From: CBDUEF01 sp018063485
GTDB taxonomy: Bacteria > Pseudomonadota > Alphaproteobacteria > Rhodobacterales > Rhodobacteraceae
Direction: 5' to 3'
DNA length: 64,000 nucleotides
Assembly: GCA_037045435.1 (NCBI GenBank)
Contig: JBAOID010000037.1
Location: forward strand, 176,051 to 240,050
In this document: in pieces, positions 53,359-64,000 of the stretch
Layout: each line of letters begins with the position of its first letter
Position numbering within the stretch: the stretch's first letter is position 1
The notes under the pieces: generated by a model
Told to the model about the DNA's origin: nothing
Databases searched by the model: none
Seen by the model: only the letters and a program-made list of their open reading frames with translations
Translations under genes and position numbers: made by a program

Positions 53359-55922
53359 GCCGAGTGATGGGCTTTAACCCCGTGCGGATTTTTGCGCTGC
53401 TGCTGGTCTTGGCGGCTGGCCCCGTCATGGCCGAAGGGCCTGTGCAGGTTGACAGCACGGGGGCCTTGCTGCCCAGAGTCGGGCAAGATGGCAATCCACA
53501 GACGGCGGACGGTCCGGTCAATGGGGCCAAGGGCGGGGGCGGGGTTCAACTGGGGGCGGCTCCGGCCTCGGACGAGCCTGCGGCGCTGGATTATACCGCC
53601 TGGGAGGCGATGGGCAGCCGGGCCGAAACCGCCATCGAGGACGCGGCGACCACTTCGGTGGCGATGGAGCTGTTGCGCAGCCAGTTGGTCGATTGGCGCT
53701 CGGCCCTGTTGGGCGCGCAAAGTGCCAATTCGGCGCGGATTGTTACGCTGCGCACGCAGATTGCTGCCTTGGGGCCGGTTCCTGCCGAAGGCCAGATCGA
53801 GGCCGATGAGATTGCCAGACGTCGGTCGGAATTGAATGATCAACTGGTTCGCTTGCAAGCGCCCGGCATTGCTGCCGAAGAGGCCTATCAACGCGCCGAT
53901 GGGCTGATCCGCGAGATCGACCGGGTGATGCGTGATCGGCAGGCCGACCAACTGCTGCAACTGTGGCCGATGCCGATAAATCCGGCAAACTGGCCCTCGG
54001 CGGCGCGGGCGCTGTCGGATACTGCGGTGGCGCTGTATACCGAAACTGCCCGGCGGGTGGCGCGGCCCATCGTGCGCGAGCGCTTTGTCGATACGCTGCC
54101 GATGGTTCTGGTGTTGCTGGTGCTGGCGATCGCCGTGCTGTGGCGCGGGCGTCGCTGGATTGATCGGATTACCTATCGGGTGCAGAACCGCGCGACCGTG
54201 CAAGGCCGCAGGCTTTGGGCGTTTCTGGCCTCGCTGGGGCAGATTCTGGTGCCGTTTCTGGGCGTGATGTTGCTGACCACCGCGCTGGAACGCACCGAGT
54301 TGCTGGGCGTGGTGGGGTCGGTGGTGGTGGCGGCGCTGCCTGGGATCGGCTTTACCTTTTTTGCGGCGATCTGGCTGGGCGGGCGCAGCTTTCCCGTGGG
54401 CGAGCGGGCGTTTTCGCCGCTGAACCTGTCGGCCGAGCGACGGGCCGAGGGGCGGTTTCTGGCTGCGGCCAGCGGGTTCCTGTTGGGGATCGAGGCGTTG
54501 CGCCGCACGATGATGAACCAGATGGCCGCCCCTAAATCGGCCGTGTCGGTGTTGAGTTTTCCAATTCTGGTGTTGATGGGAGTGGTTTTGGTGCGGATGG
54601 CGCAGTTGATGCAGTGCCATGTCCGCAATGAAACCAAGACCGACGAGCCGGTCAGCTACGGCACTCGGATGGTGATGATTTTGTCCAAGGCGGCGTTTGC
54701 TTTGGGTGTGACCGGGCCGATTCTGGGTGCGGTGGGCTATGTGTCGGCGGCCAATGCAATGCTGTTCCCGGCCATTCTTTCACTGGCGCTGGTGGCCTTG
54801 TTGTCGATCATGCAGCAATTGGCGGTCAGCCTTTATGCCATGGCGATCAAGCGCCCCGAGGAAGAGGCCGAAGCGGCGTTGGTGCCGGTGCTGGTGGGCT
54901 TTATTTTGACGCTGGCGTCATTGCCGGCCTTTGCGCTGATCTGGGGCGCGCGCACCGCAGATCTGACCGAGTTGTGGCAAAGGTTCCGCGAGGGGGTCCA
55001 ACTGGGTGATACGCGGATTTCGCCCACGGCCTTTCTCTATTTTGCGGCGATCTTTGCGATCGGATATTTCCTGACACGGGCGTTTCAGGGGGCTTTGCGC
55101 TCGTCTATCCTGCCGCGCACCGAAATGGATCAGGGCGGGCAAAACGCCATCGTGTCTGGCGTGGGGTATATCGGGATTTTTCTGGCGGCATTGGTAGCGA
55201 TCAATTCCGCCGGGATTGATCTTTCGGGCCTTGCCATCGTCGCAGGTGCGCTTTCGGTTGGTATCGGTTTTGGTTTGCAAGCCGTGGTGTCGAATTTCGT
55301 CTCGGGCATTATTCTGTTGATCGAGCGTCCGGTGACCGAGGGTGATTGGATCGAGGTGGGGGGCGTGCAGGGCACGGTCAAGGCGATCTCGGTGCGTTCG
55401 ACCCGGATCCAGACCTTTGATCGCTCGGATGTGATCGTGCCGAATTCCGATCTGATTTCGGGTCGGGTGACGAACTTCACCCGGTTCAACCTTTCGGGCC
55501 GCCTGACGGTGCCGGTAGGGGTGGCTTATGGCTCGGACAGCCGCAAGGTAGAGGCGATCCTGCGCGACATCGCCGAGGCGCAGCCCCTGGCCGTGCTGAA
55601 TCCGCCACCAACGATTGCCTTTCAGGGCTTTGGCGCAGATTCGATGAATTTCGAGATCCGGGTGATCTTGCGCGATGTGAATTTTCAATTGGCGGTACGT
55701 ACCGAGATCAACCATCAGATTGTTGAGCGCTTTGCTGTCGAAGGGATCGAGATTCCGTTTGCGCAAACCGAGATCAGCCTGCGCAATGTCGATGCTTTGG
55801 GCGAGGTGCTGGGCCGCTTGCCTGCACTTGCCGGCGCTGAGGTGACAAGCAAGCGCACTGCTCCAGCCAATCGGGCGCGGCGAGTTACCACAGTGGTAAA
55901 GGATGCCAAAGCAAATGACTGA
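53355..55922 (+). CDS. MscS-family mechanosensitive channel with DUF3772 domain
   Basis: An 855-aa membrane protein. A signal peptide (about 1-27, FALLLVLAAGPVMA) is followed by a periplasmic helical region with the DUF3772 domain (about 65-200). About ten predicted membrane helices follow (from about 248 on), then the MscS core: pore helix LSGLAIVAGALSVGIGFGLQAVVSNFVSG, FVSGIILLIERPVTEGDWIEVGGVQGTVKAI and IVPNSDLISGRVTNFT. The C-terminus ends in a beta/alpha domain with EIRVILRDVNF and a basic tail. It starts in a 4-bp overlap with cysK, so translation is coupled. It probably acts in osmotic protection. Confidence 0.92.
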   Translation: MSRVMGFNPVRIFALLLVLAAGPVMAEGPVQVDSTGALLPRVGQDGNPQTADGPVNGAKGGGGVQLGAAPASDEPAALDYTAWEAMGSRAETAIEDAATTSVAMELLRSQLVDWRSALLGAQSANSARIVTLRTQIAALGPVPAEGQIEADEIARRRSELNDQLVRLQAPGIAAEEAYQRADGLIREIDRVMRDRQADQLLQLWPMPINPANWPSAARALSDTAVALYTETARRVARPIVRERFVDTLPMVLVLLVLAIAVLWRGRRWIDRITYRVQNRATVQGRRLWAFLASLGQILVPFLGVMLLTTALERTELLGVVGSVVVAALPGIGFTFFAAIWLGGRSFPVGERAFSPLNLSAERRAEGRFLAAASGFLLGIEALRRTMMNQMAAPKSAVSVLSFPILVLMGVVLVRMAQLMQCHVRNETKTDEPVSYGTRMVMILSKAAFALGVTGPILGAVGYVSAANAMLFPAILSLALVALLSIMQQLAVSLYAMAIKRPEEEAEAALVPVLVGFILTLASLPAFALIWGARTADLTELWQRFREGVQLGDTRISPTAFLYFAAIFAIGYFLTRAFQGALRSSILPRTEMDQGGQNAIVSGVGYIGIFLAALVAINSAGIDLSGLAIVAGALSVGIGFGLQAVVSNFVSGIILLIERPVTEGDWIEVGGVQGTVKAISVRSTRIQTFDRSDVIVPNSDLISGRVTNFTRFNLSGRLTVPVGVAYGSDSRKVEAILRDIAEAQPLAVLNPPPTIAFQGFGADSMNFEIRVILRDVNFQLAVRTEINHQIVERFAVEGIEIPFAQTEISLRNVDALGEVLGRLPALAGAEVTSKRTAPANRARRVTTVVKDAKAND

Positions 55923-56631
55923 ATTGCTGTTTCGCGCCGATGCTTATTTGCAAGAGGCCAAGGCGATTGTGATCGGCCACACGCCCGAAGGCGGTATCGT
56001 GCTGGACGTCAGCGTGTTTTACCCCACAGGCGGCGGTCAGCCCGGCGACAGTGGGCATCTGGAATGGGCGGGCAACCGGATGGCTGTTGCCACCGCGCTC
56101 AAGGTTGAAGGCGGGCTTGTCGCCTTGGTGCCTGCCGAGGCCACAGCTTTGCCAAAGATCGGCACCGAAGTGACGCAGGTTTTGGATTGGTCCCGCCGCT
56201 ATCGCTTGATGCGGATGCATACGGCGCTGCATCTTCTTTCCGTGGTCATCCCGTTGCCGGTCACCGGTGGGCAGATCGGAGCCGAGCGCAGCCGTCTGGA
56301 TTTTGCAATGCCCGAGCCACCGAGTGATATTGCAGCGATAGACCGCGCACTGAACGCTCTGATTGATCGCGATCTGATGATCAGCGAGAGCTGGATCACC
56401 GATGAAGAGGTGTTGGCCAATCCGGGTCTGGTGAAAACCATGTCGGTGATGCCGCCGATGGGGCAGGGCAGGGTGCGGCTGGTGCGGATCGGTGTTGGTG
56501 CAGACCAGATTGATTTGCAACCCTGCGGCGGCACCCATGTGGCTCGCACCGGCGAAATCGGCCGCGTCGAGATCGGCAAGATCGAGAGCAAGGGCAAGCA
56601 GAACCGCAGAGTGAATTTATCGCTGTTGTAA
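55915..56631 (+). CDS. AlaX-type alanyl-tRNA editing protein
   Basis: A 238-aa trans-editing hydrolase related to the AlaRS editing domain, which removes Ser or Gly from tRNA(Ala). The ATG at 55915 overlaps the channel stop by 8 bp. FYPTGGGQPGDSG is the family opener. Zn ligands are the two His of RMHTALHLLS and the Cys/His of PCGGTHVARTGEIG. IESKGKQNRRV ends the domain. It is intact. Confidence 0.92.
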   Translation: MTELLFRADAYLQEAKAIVIGHTPEGGIVLDVSVFYPTGGGQPGDSGHLEWAGNRMAVATALKVEGGLVALVPAEATALPKIGTEVTQVLDWSRRYRLMRMHTALHLLSVVIPLPVTGGQIGAERSRLDFAMPEPPSDIAAIDRALNALIDRDLMISESWITDEEVLANPGLVKTMSVMPPMGQGRVRLVRIGVGADQIDLQPCGGTHVARTGEIGRVEIGKIESKGKQNRRVNLSLL

Positions 56632-56705
56632 GGCGAAAGCGGGCCAGGTTTCTTGCAATATCCCCCTTGCACCCAAGGCACATCCCCTTGTAAACAGCGC
56701 CCAAC

Positions 56706-56792
56706 GGATCGGTGGCCGAGTGGTCGAAGGCGCACGCCTGGAAAGTGTGTAGGCGGGGAACCGTCTCTAGGGTTCGAATCCCTATCGATCCG
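56706..56792 (+). tRNA. tRNA-Ser(GGA)
   Basis: An 87-nt tRNA with CCA encoded at 56793-56795. Acceptor GGATCGG pairs with TCGATCC (one G-T pair), anticodon stem CACGC/GTGTG with loop CTGGAAA (anticodon GGA), a long class II variable arm and T-arm AGGG-TTCGAAT-CCCT. It decodes UCC/UCU. tRNA 3' ends are common integration sites, and the genes just downstream look phage-derived. Confidence 0.97.
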
Positions 56793-57000
56793 CCATTTAC
56801 CATTGAAATCATTGAATAAATTGGTGATTTTTGTATGGTACCCCACAAAATACCCCACAAAGAAAAAACGCTTGAAGCCCACTAGCCTGCGTTTGGTTGC
56901 AAGGAATTGCAGATAACTCTATGCAACCGAAGTTGCCGCGCCGGGATTTTACTATCTCGCCCGGTTCTGTGATGGAGGCGCTAGGCTTCAACGCTTCCCC

Positions 57001-57273
57001 CTAAAGTATGCTGCCAATCGTCTTTCTTGCCTGCCGCACGATTTCTGCGGATAAGCGTTGTAACTCGATCACCGCATTGCTGCGGCCACCGTGTTTCCAA
57101 GCGGCATTGGCGGGGCCAGTTGGCGCACCGCCGCCCGCACCGTGCATCCGGCAGACTGTCCAGCCCGTGACAGCGGGGGCCTTGCACGGCCCGCCTGTCG
57201 CTTTGGACTTCGCACGGCACTTTGTCGCAGCGTGCGCACTTTGCATGGGGTTGGCGTCACTTTTCGTCAACAC
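57001..57273 (-). CDS. HGG-motif phage-type small protein
   Basis: About 90 aa. Two Cys pairs (KCRAKSKATGGPCKAPAVTGWTVCRMHG) are followed by GGGAPTGPANAAWKHGG, a pattern shared by small phage or transposable-element proteins sometimes annotated as terminase small subunit-like or HGGxSTG proteins. The start is uncertain: GTG at 57273 or TTG at 57270 overlaps the upstream gene by 14-17 bp, and an ATG lies at 57246. It is probably part of a prophage remnant. Confidence 0.65.
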   Translation of the reverse strand: MLTKSDANPMQSAHAATKCRAKSKATGGPCKAPAVTGWTVCRMHGAGGGAPTGPANAAWKHGGRSNAVIELQRLSAEIVRQARKTIGSIL

Positions 57274-58078
57274 CCCGCCCCCCATGCGCCACCGCCCCGA
57301 CAATCGCCTGCCCACCCGCGTTCACCGTCACATGTTCGACCGTGACTTTCTGTTGTCCGCTGGTGCGGTAGCGTTTCAATGCCTCCATCTGCATGGCGTA
57401 GGTTCGGGCCAGTTTGTTTAGCGCGCGTTCGGCGGCATCTTGTTGGGGGATAGTCTCCACATGGTTCAATCGCCGCGCCATCATCATGGTGGCTTGGTGT
57501 ATTGCGCCCACCAGCAGCCGCAGATCGCGAAGCAGTTGTGCTTCGCTGATCGCCGCGTCGCCTGAACCATCTTCGGCAGCGATCTGGTCAGGTTCGGTTT
57601 CGCTGCGCAGGCTTTGGCGGCCCGTCTCCCGCTGATGGGCGCGCAGAATGTCCCGCTCGACGTTGCGCAGGATGGTGGCCGCGATCCAGTTGACCCGTTG
57701 CAGGTCCAGACCGCGGATTGCTTCAGTGGTGCGGCCAAGGATGTCGGCGGTGATTTCATCGCTGGTGCCGACCTTGCGCCAGATGCACCTGCGCCGGATG
57801 GCGTCGAGGCCAGGCCAGAGCGCCAGCAGCATCAGGGTCAGGGCGCAATCGCCCGTGTGCCCATCGGAATGCGCAGCGCTGGCAAGGGCGACGAGGATCA
57901 GGTTCTTCTGATCCGGGCTGCCCGCTTTCTGATGCAGCGCATCCAGCAAAGCGGCAGGATCGCGGAACGGCACAACCGGCCCCTGTTCGCGCCGGATGGC
58001 ATCGAAGCTGCGCTGAAAGTTGAGGGTGGAAGCGGAATGCATGATTTGATCACGGATCTCGTGCCATGCGAAAGACAT
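57257..58078 (-). CDS. Phage-associated protein of unknown function
   Basis: A 273-aa protein. No family is recognised with confidence. Helical middle regions (RTTEAIRGLDLQRVNWIAATILRNVERDILRAH) loosely recall sigma-factor helices. The C-terminus TSGQQKVTVEHVTVNAGGQAIVG is a motif I associate with prophage genes of alphaproteobacteria. It is followed by and overlaps the HGG gene on the same strand, suggesting an operon. The start ATG is at 58078. Confidence 0.6.
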   Translation of the reverse strand: MSFAWHEIRDQIMHSASTLNFQRSFDAIRREQGPVVPFRDPAALLDALHQKAGSPDQKNLILVALASAAHSDGHTGDCALTLMLLALWPGLDAIRRRCIWRKVGTSDEITADILGRTTEAIRGLDLQRVNWIAATILRNVERDILRAHQRETGRQSLRSETEPDQIAAEDGSGDAAISEAQLLRDLRLLVGAIHQATMMMARRLNHVETIPQQDAAERALNKLARTYAMQMEALKRYRTSGQQKVTVEHVTVNAGGQAIVGAVAHGGRGVDEK

Positions 58079-58179
58079 TGGACGCCTGCCTTGCGGCCAG
58101 GCGTCCAGCGCCTTCTCGTGGCCAGGTCAGGACGTCGCGCGTCTCTGCGATTTCAGGGGGTTGGTCGTCGTGGGTCGCG

Positions 58180-58437
58180 TTAGCCCGTGGGGCTGGACGC
58201 CTGATTCAGCGTCCCGCAGCCGCGGCAGGTGGCCTGAACGGGGAAGCCCACGAAATACTCGTGCCCCCGCGCAAAACGCAGGTGCATGCGGCCGTCCCGG
58301 CAAACGCCGAGCAGCTTGTCACAGCGCGTGCAGCGCCATTCCGGGTTCAGTGTGGTGGGCTTGGGTTTCGCGCCGGTCGGCCAACTCGACGGGGCTGGTT
58401 GGCGCGAGGGGAAGGGAGTCGGCATGGAAGTGCTCAT
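58180..58437 (-). CDS. Com-like zinc-ribbon protein
   Basis: An 85-aa protein. A Pro/Ser-rich N-terminus is followed by a four-Cys zinc ribbon: WRCTRCDKLLGVC then QATCRGCGTLN. The CxxC-KLL arrangement resembles the phage Mu Com translational regulator family, usually 50-65 aa. ATG at 58437. It fits with the neighbouring phage-like genes. Confidence 0.6.
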   Translation of the reverse strand: MSTSMPTPFPSRQPAPSSWPTGAKPKPTTLNPEWRCTRCDKLLGVCRDGRMHLRFARGHEYFVGFPVQATCRGCGTLNQASSPTG

Positions 58438-58503
58438 CTATGTGGAGCCCTTCCAATAATCAGCCGTTTGTTAGACCGTCCCCCTGCGGATGTTAGACCG
58501 TTG

Positions 58504-59475
58504 TTAGACGGGCTCTTCGACCGGCGTTTCGGGCGCACTTTCCGGCGCAAGCGCGGTGGTGACCAGACGCCAATACCCGCGCTTTGCCCCCTTGCTGATG
58601 TAGACGTTCAACAGGCTTTCCCACATGTCGGCTCGGAATGCTTGCTGCGGGCTGCGTGATCCGAGGCCGTCCATCAGTTCCTTGACCTGCACATCCGGAC
58701 TACCAGCTTTTTCCGCCGCGACCAGCCTTTCGAAGAGGGCAATCTGATCAGCGCCAACCAAAGCCACGAAATCTTTGCCCGGCACGTGCAGCGTTGCCGA
58801 TTGTTTGCCCGATCTCAGTACCTGCGGGGTGGCCCCGCCCCGAGCGAGCGACAAGTTGCTGCGATAAGCCAAATCAAGGCCACCACGGGCTACCACAAGT
58901 TCTTCGCCGTCAGGCGACAGGTTCGTCAGAATAGGCACGACCACGTTCGGTCCAAGGCAGGTCGGATGTTCGGACCCGGCCGCTAGAACGATGCCGACCC
59001 CAACCTTGTTGCGTGACCGCAAAGCCAAATCCAGCCGCCCGATTGTCTTTAAATCCTCTAGCCGCCGCGCGAAATACACTGGGACTTCGGAAGCATCGAT
59101 CTGCATGGAGCCGAGCAGCGTGAGGTCGGCATCGAGGACATGCGATGTGCGCTTGTTCAACAGCGGCTTCATCAATCGAACCACCGTTTCGTGCAGCCAT
59201 TGCCGATTGATCTCATACATCTCGAGATCAACTGCTGGTCGGGTGCCCCCGCTCTGACCGAATGGCCCGATCATCCGGACCATGCCTTCATGAGCCGAAG
59301 GTTTCACCGCGCCTTCGCCAGCCATGTCATCGTCGTCGATAAGCACGATATCCTGACGTCCGCGCCGCTCAAGGAGACCACCCTGAATCAGGTGATCGGG
59401 GTCCAGGCCCATCTCGCGCAGATATTCGCCACTGACATCATCATCCACCCGGTCATGCAATGCGACCAGTTGCGG
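58504..59475 (-). CDS. Unknown protein truncated by the join (5' end missing)
   Basis: About 320 residues of a protein whose N-terminus is lost at the junction. Visible parts are SGEYLREMGLDPDHLIQGGLLERRGRQDIVLIDDDDMAG, YEINRQWLHETVVRLMKPLLNKRTSHVLDADLTLLGSMQ, VVVARGGLDLAYRSN and an acidic end. Codon character matches the rest of the alphaproteobacterial part. It is not assignable to a family by eye; its context is the tRNA-Ser-linked mobile region. Confidence 0.55.
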   Translation of the reverse strand, partial: PQLVALHDRVDDDVSGEYLREMGLDPDHLIQGGLLERRGRQDIVLIDDDDMAGEGAVKPSAHEGMVRMIGPFGQSGGTRPAVDLEMYEINRQWLHETVVRLMKPLLNKRTSHVLDADLTLLGSMQIDASEVPVYFARRLEDLKTIGRLDLALRSRNKVGVGIVLAAGSEHPTCLGPNVVVPILTNLSPDGEELVVARGGLDLAYRSNLSLARGGATPQVLRSGKQSATLHVPGKDFVALVGADQIALFERLVAAEKAGSPDVQVKELMDGLGSRSPQQAFRADMWESLLNVYISKGAKRGYWRLVTTALAPESAPETPVEEPV

Positions 59476-59490
59476 CGAAACGGCTTGCGG
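59455..59490. other. Probable chimeric junction
   Basis: To the left the minus strand reads the alphaproteobacterial protein (SPQLVALHDRVDDDVSGEYL). To the right, within 30 bp, it reads a different protein (EAPAAIHVDRFRKPFRR) in another frame and with much higher GC. No repeat, att site or transposon end is visible. Both coding frames are cut. Confidence 0.75.
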
Positions 59491-61175
59491 AAGCGATCGA
59501 CGTGGATCGCCGCGGGTGCCTCGACGACGCGGCACCGAGCTCGACGGCGTCCCACTGCAGCTTGAAGTGCCGATCGAGGTGGGCGGTGTCCACGTCGGCC
59601 GTCCCGCGCAGCGCGAACGATCCCGCCATGCGCACGCCCTGCAGCTTGGGAACGAGGCCCTTGGGCGTGGAGTCGAGCATCGACTGACACGCCGTCAGCG
59701 GCATGTCGAAGCTGCCGCGGAAGCGATGGGTGTCCTCGCCTCCGGCCGCGCCGCGCGCGCGATCGTAGTCGCCCTTGAGCACCAGGCGGATGGCGCCCAG
59801 ATCGAGCTCGCACTCTCCGATGCGCGCACGTGAGCCGTCGAGATCGACCTCGCCCTTGAGCGCGAACGCGAGCTCGAGCCCCGCCACCGGCTCGTCCGAG
59901 AGCGCGGTGCTCCGCACCGAGAGCGCGTGCACCTTGCCCTCGCCATCGATGCGCAGCGTGCGCCCGTCGGCCGAGAGCACCAGGTGCGATCGCGTGCCCA
60001 GCGAGGTTTGCCCGACATCGAAGAGCCCGAAATCACCTTCGCGCACGCCCAGCGACGAGAGCCAGATCGGCCCGCCCTGCACGTCCGCCACGATCTCCTG
60101 CGACGCCGGCGACCCTCCCTCGACGAGGGGGACCGCGAGCCGGAAGGTGAGCGCCTCCTCGCGCTCGGCGCGCGGCCGGCGCAGCCGTGCCGCTCGGGGC
60201 CGCGCTCGCGTCCGGCCGCGTCGCTCCGCCGCGCAGATCGGGCGTCAGCTCGACAACGAGCCGCCCCTCCTTGCGGATCACCTCGAGCGTCCCGGGCCCG
60301 AGGTTCAACCGATCGCCCTTGTGATGAACACGCGCGTGGACGCCGCCGAGGCGGACCTTGGCGCGGGGATCGAGGAGCGCGTCGATCACCCTCGCTCCCC
60401 ACACCAGCGTGCGCTGCAGCGCCTGTCCCGCGCCCTCGCGCTCGCCCGCCGGCCGCGCCGCCACCGGCTTCAGCGTGTTCGCTCCCGCGAGCCCGTCGAG
60501 CTTCGTCTCCTTGCCCAGGGGGAACGTCAGCTCGGCCTCGACCGCGTCCGCCGACAGCCCCGCCACGCGAACTCCCGAGCCGCCGTCGCGCGAAACCTCG
60601 ACTCGCCCGTTCTTGATCTCGACGGTGGCTCGGCCGAGCGTCGCGCTCGCCTGCGCCGCCTCCACCGTGCATCCGCCCAGGAGAGCGCACGATCCGCAGA
60701 TCCGCCGCGCTGAGCGCCTCGTTCGGGCTCTCGACCTTGTCTTGCCAGCGCAGCCGGAGCCCCGACAGATCGGTGGTGCGCGCCGCCGCATCGCTCTCGC
60801 CCGCTGGCGGCATCACCCGGCTTGGCGAGGTGGCGCGTCCGCCAGGCCTCGACCTGGCGCAGCACCACGTCGCGCGCCCCTACGGCGGAGACCACGCCCC
60901 CCTGGAACGACACCCGCCGCCCCGAGCCCGTATAGGTCACCACGACCTCGTCCACGTGGACGCGCGCGCTCGGGATCTCCCTCGAGCGTCACGTCGACCC
61001 CGCGCAGCCGAACGCCGTTGATCGTGGGCGTCACCCGCTCGACGCCGACCGCCGCCCCGTACCGCTCGGCCGAGCGACCGACTCCATAGCGGACCGCCGG
61101 AGCGAACCCCAGAACGAGCGCCGCCCCTACGAGCCCGCACGCCACCACCGCGACCTTGAAGCGCCTGGAAATCAC
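59476..61175 (-). CDS. AsmA-like envelope protein, possibly fused to a transglycosylase (3' end missing, many frameshifts)
   Basis: A high-GC gene starting with a GTG at 61175: ISRRFKVAVVACGLVGAALVLGF is a signal anchor. Beta-rich repeats of the AsmA/GspN type follow in pieces: GVRLRGVDVTLEG, VVVTYTGSGRRVSFQGG, LRLRWQDKVESPNEALSAADLRI, EIKNGRVEVSRDGGSGVRVAGLSADAVEAEL, GRTLRIDGEGKVHALSVRS, FRGSFDMPLTACQSML. The pieces lie in at least five frames. The last part EAPAAIHVDRFRKPF resembles the linker before a GT51 transglycosylase domain in some myxobacterial proteins, but that domain would lie beyond the join. The organism is probably a myxobacterium. Confidence 0.55.
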
Positions 61176-61322
61176 GTGAGCCTAGAGTACCAACGCTCGG
61201 CGCACGGAAAACTAGACCAACACGGCAAACGTCGCGAGGTTTCGCCGACGCGGAACGCGAAGTGAGATGAACCAGGAGCTCCCGGGGCCGAACCAGTAGG
61301 GAACCAGCCAAAACAAAAAGCG

Positions 61323-61354
61323 AAAGGCCCGCATGAGAACTCATGCGGGCCTTT
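61323..61354 (-). terminator. rrn operon terminator
   Basis: A perfect 14-bp inverted repeat AAAGGCCCGCATGA / TCATGCGGGCCTTT around GAAC, directly past the 5S 3' end on the minus strand and ending in TTT. Confidence 0.9.
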
Positions 61355-61362
61355 CAAAGAAT

Positions 61363-61480
<118 letters not shown>

Positions 61481-61632
61481 AATTTTGGGTGTGTAGTCCC
61501 GCTCCGCTCCCGAACCACGACTCTCATCGTGTCCCGAGAAGCGGTGTGTAGCGCCGCGCTCAAAGCTGCGTAACGCTGCCCGTGCTCGTCACCCGAGCTC
61601 CGGGCGCAAACTCGATCGTTTGCCTTAGAAGT

Positions 61633-64000
<2,368 letters not shown>

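Overview
The window joins two unrelated pieces of DNA. Positions 1 to about 59470 are from an alphaproteobacterium of the Rhodobacteraceae (Rhodobacter/Paracoccus-like). The evidence is the gene content (trgAB, DUF2484 pairs inside the dcw cluster, an SspB-alpha adaptor, the zeta-type ATPase inhibitor DUF1476, RNase E with a long acidic insertion) and a circularly permuted two-piece tmRNA. From about 59475 to 64000 the DNA is visibly more GC-rich. It holds the N-terminal part of a large AsmA-like envelope protein and a 23S-5S rRNA end whose 5S has non-alphaproteobacterial sequence features. This part looks deltaproteobacterial or myxobacterial. The join interrupts a coding frame on both sides and is most simply an assembly chimera.

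Layout: 1-5000 holds the pepN 3' end, a lytic transglycosylase lipoprotein, gatB, a DUF4177 protein and a HisC-like aminotransferase. 5027-20709 is a peptidoglycan and division block: murD-ftsW-murG-murC-two DUF2484 genes-murB-ddl-ftsQ-ftsA-ftsZ, a terminator, then lpxC-bamD-recN. 20706-24550 on the minus strand is an NTF2-like gene, a remnant of an FAD-linked oxidase, and a corrinoid methyl-transfer set (Bmt-type methyltransferase, B12-binding protein, 51-aa membrane protein, DUF1638). 24718-27034 holds the F1 inhibitor zeta and purC-purS-purQ. 27081-30186 is a DctB/DctD two-component pair whose regulator lacks the sigma54-contact loop. 30596-39890 holds rne, tusA, ccdA, a membrane alpha/beta hydrolase overlapping a cytochrome P450, RHH and DUF4169 small genes, fumC, a methyltransferase and sspB. 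ssrA (tmRNA) lies just upstream of sspB on the same strand. 40629-50714 is accessory metabolism: a PotD-like binding protein, class V aminotransferase, photolyase, trgAB, two Gfo/Idh/MocA oxidoreductases with a sugar isomerase, and a GntR regulator. 50827-56631 holds a class III aminotransferase, cysK, an MscS-family channel and an AlaX editing protein. tRNA-Ser(GGA) at 56706 is followed by a minus-strand group of phage-like small genes up to the join.

A dominant feature is about 22 probable single- or double-base indels that break otherwise conserved essential genes (murD, ftsW, murG, ddl, ftsZ, recN, purC, rne and others), plus several more in the foreign segment. Correcting each one restores family-typical protein lengths, so I read them as sequencing or assembly errors rather than pseudogenes. 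Frameshifted genes are therefore given as single features spanning the repaired reading frame.
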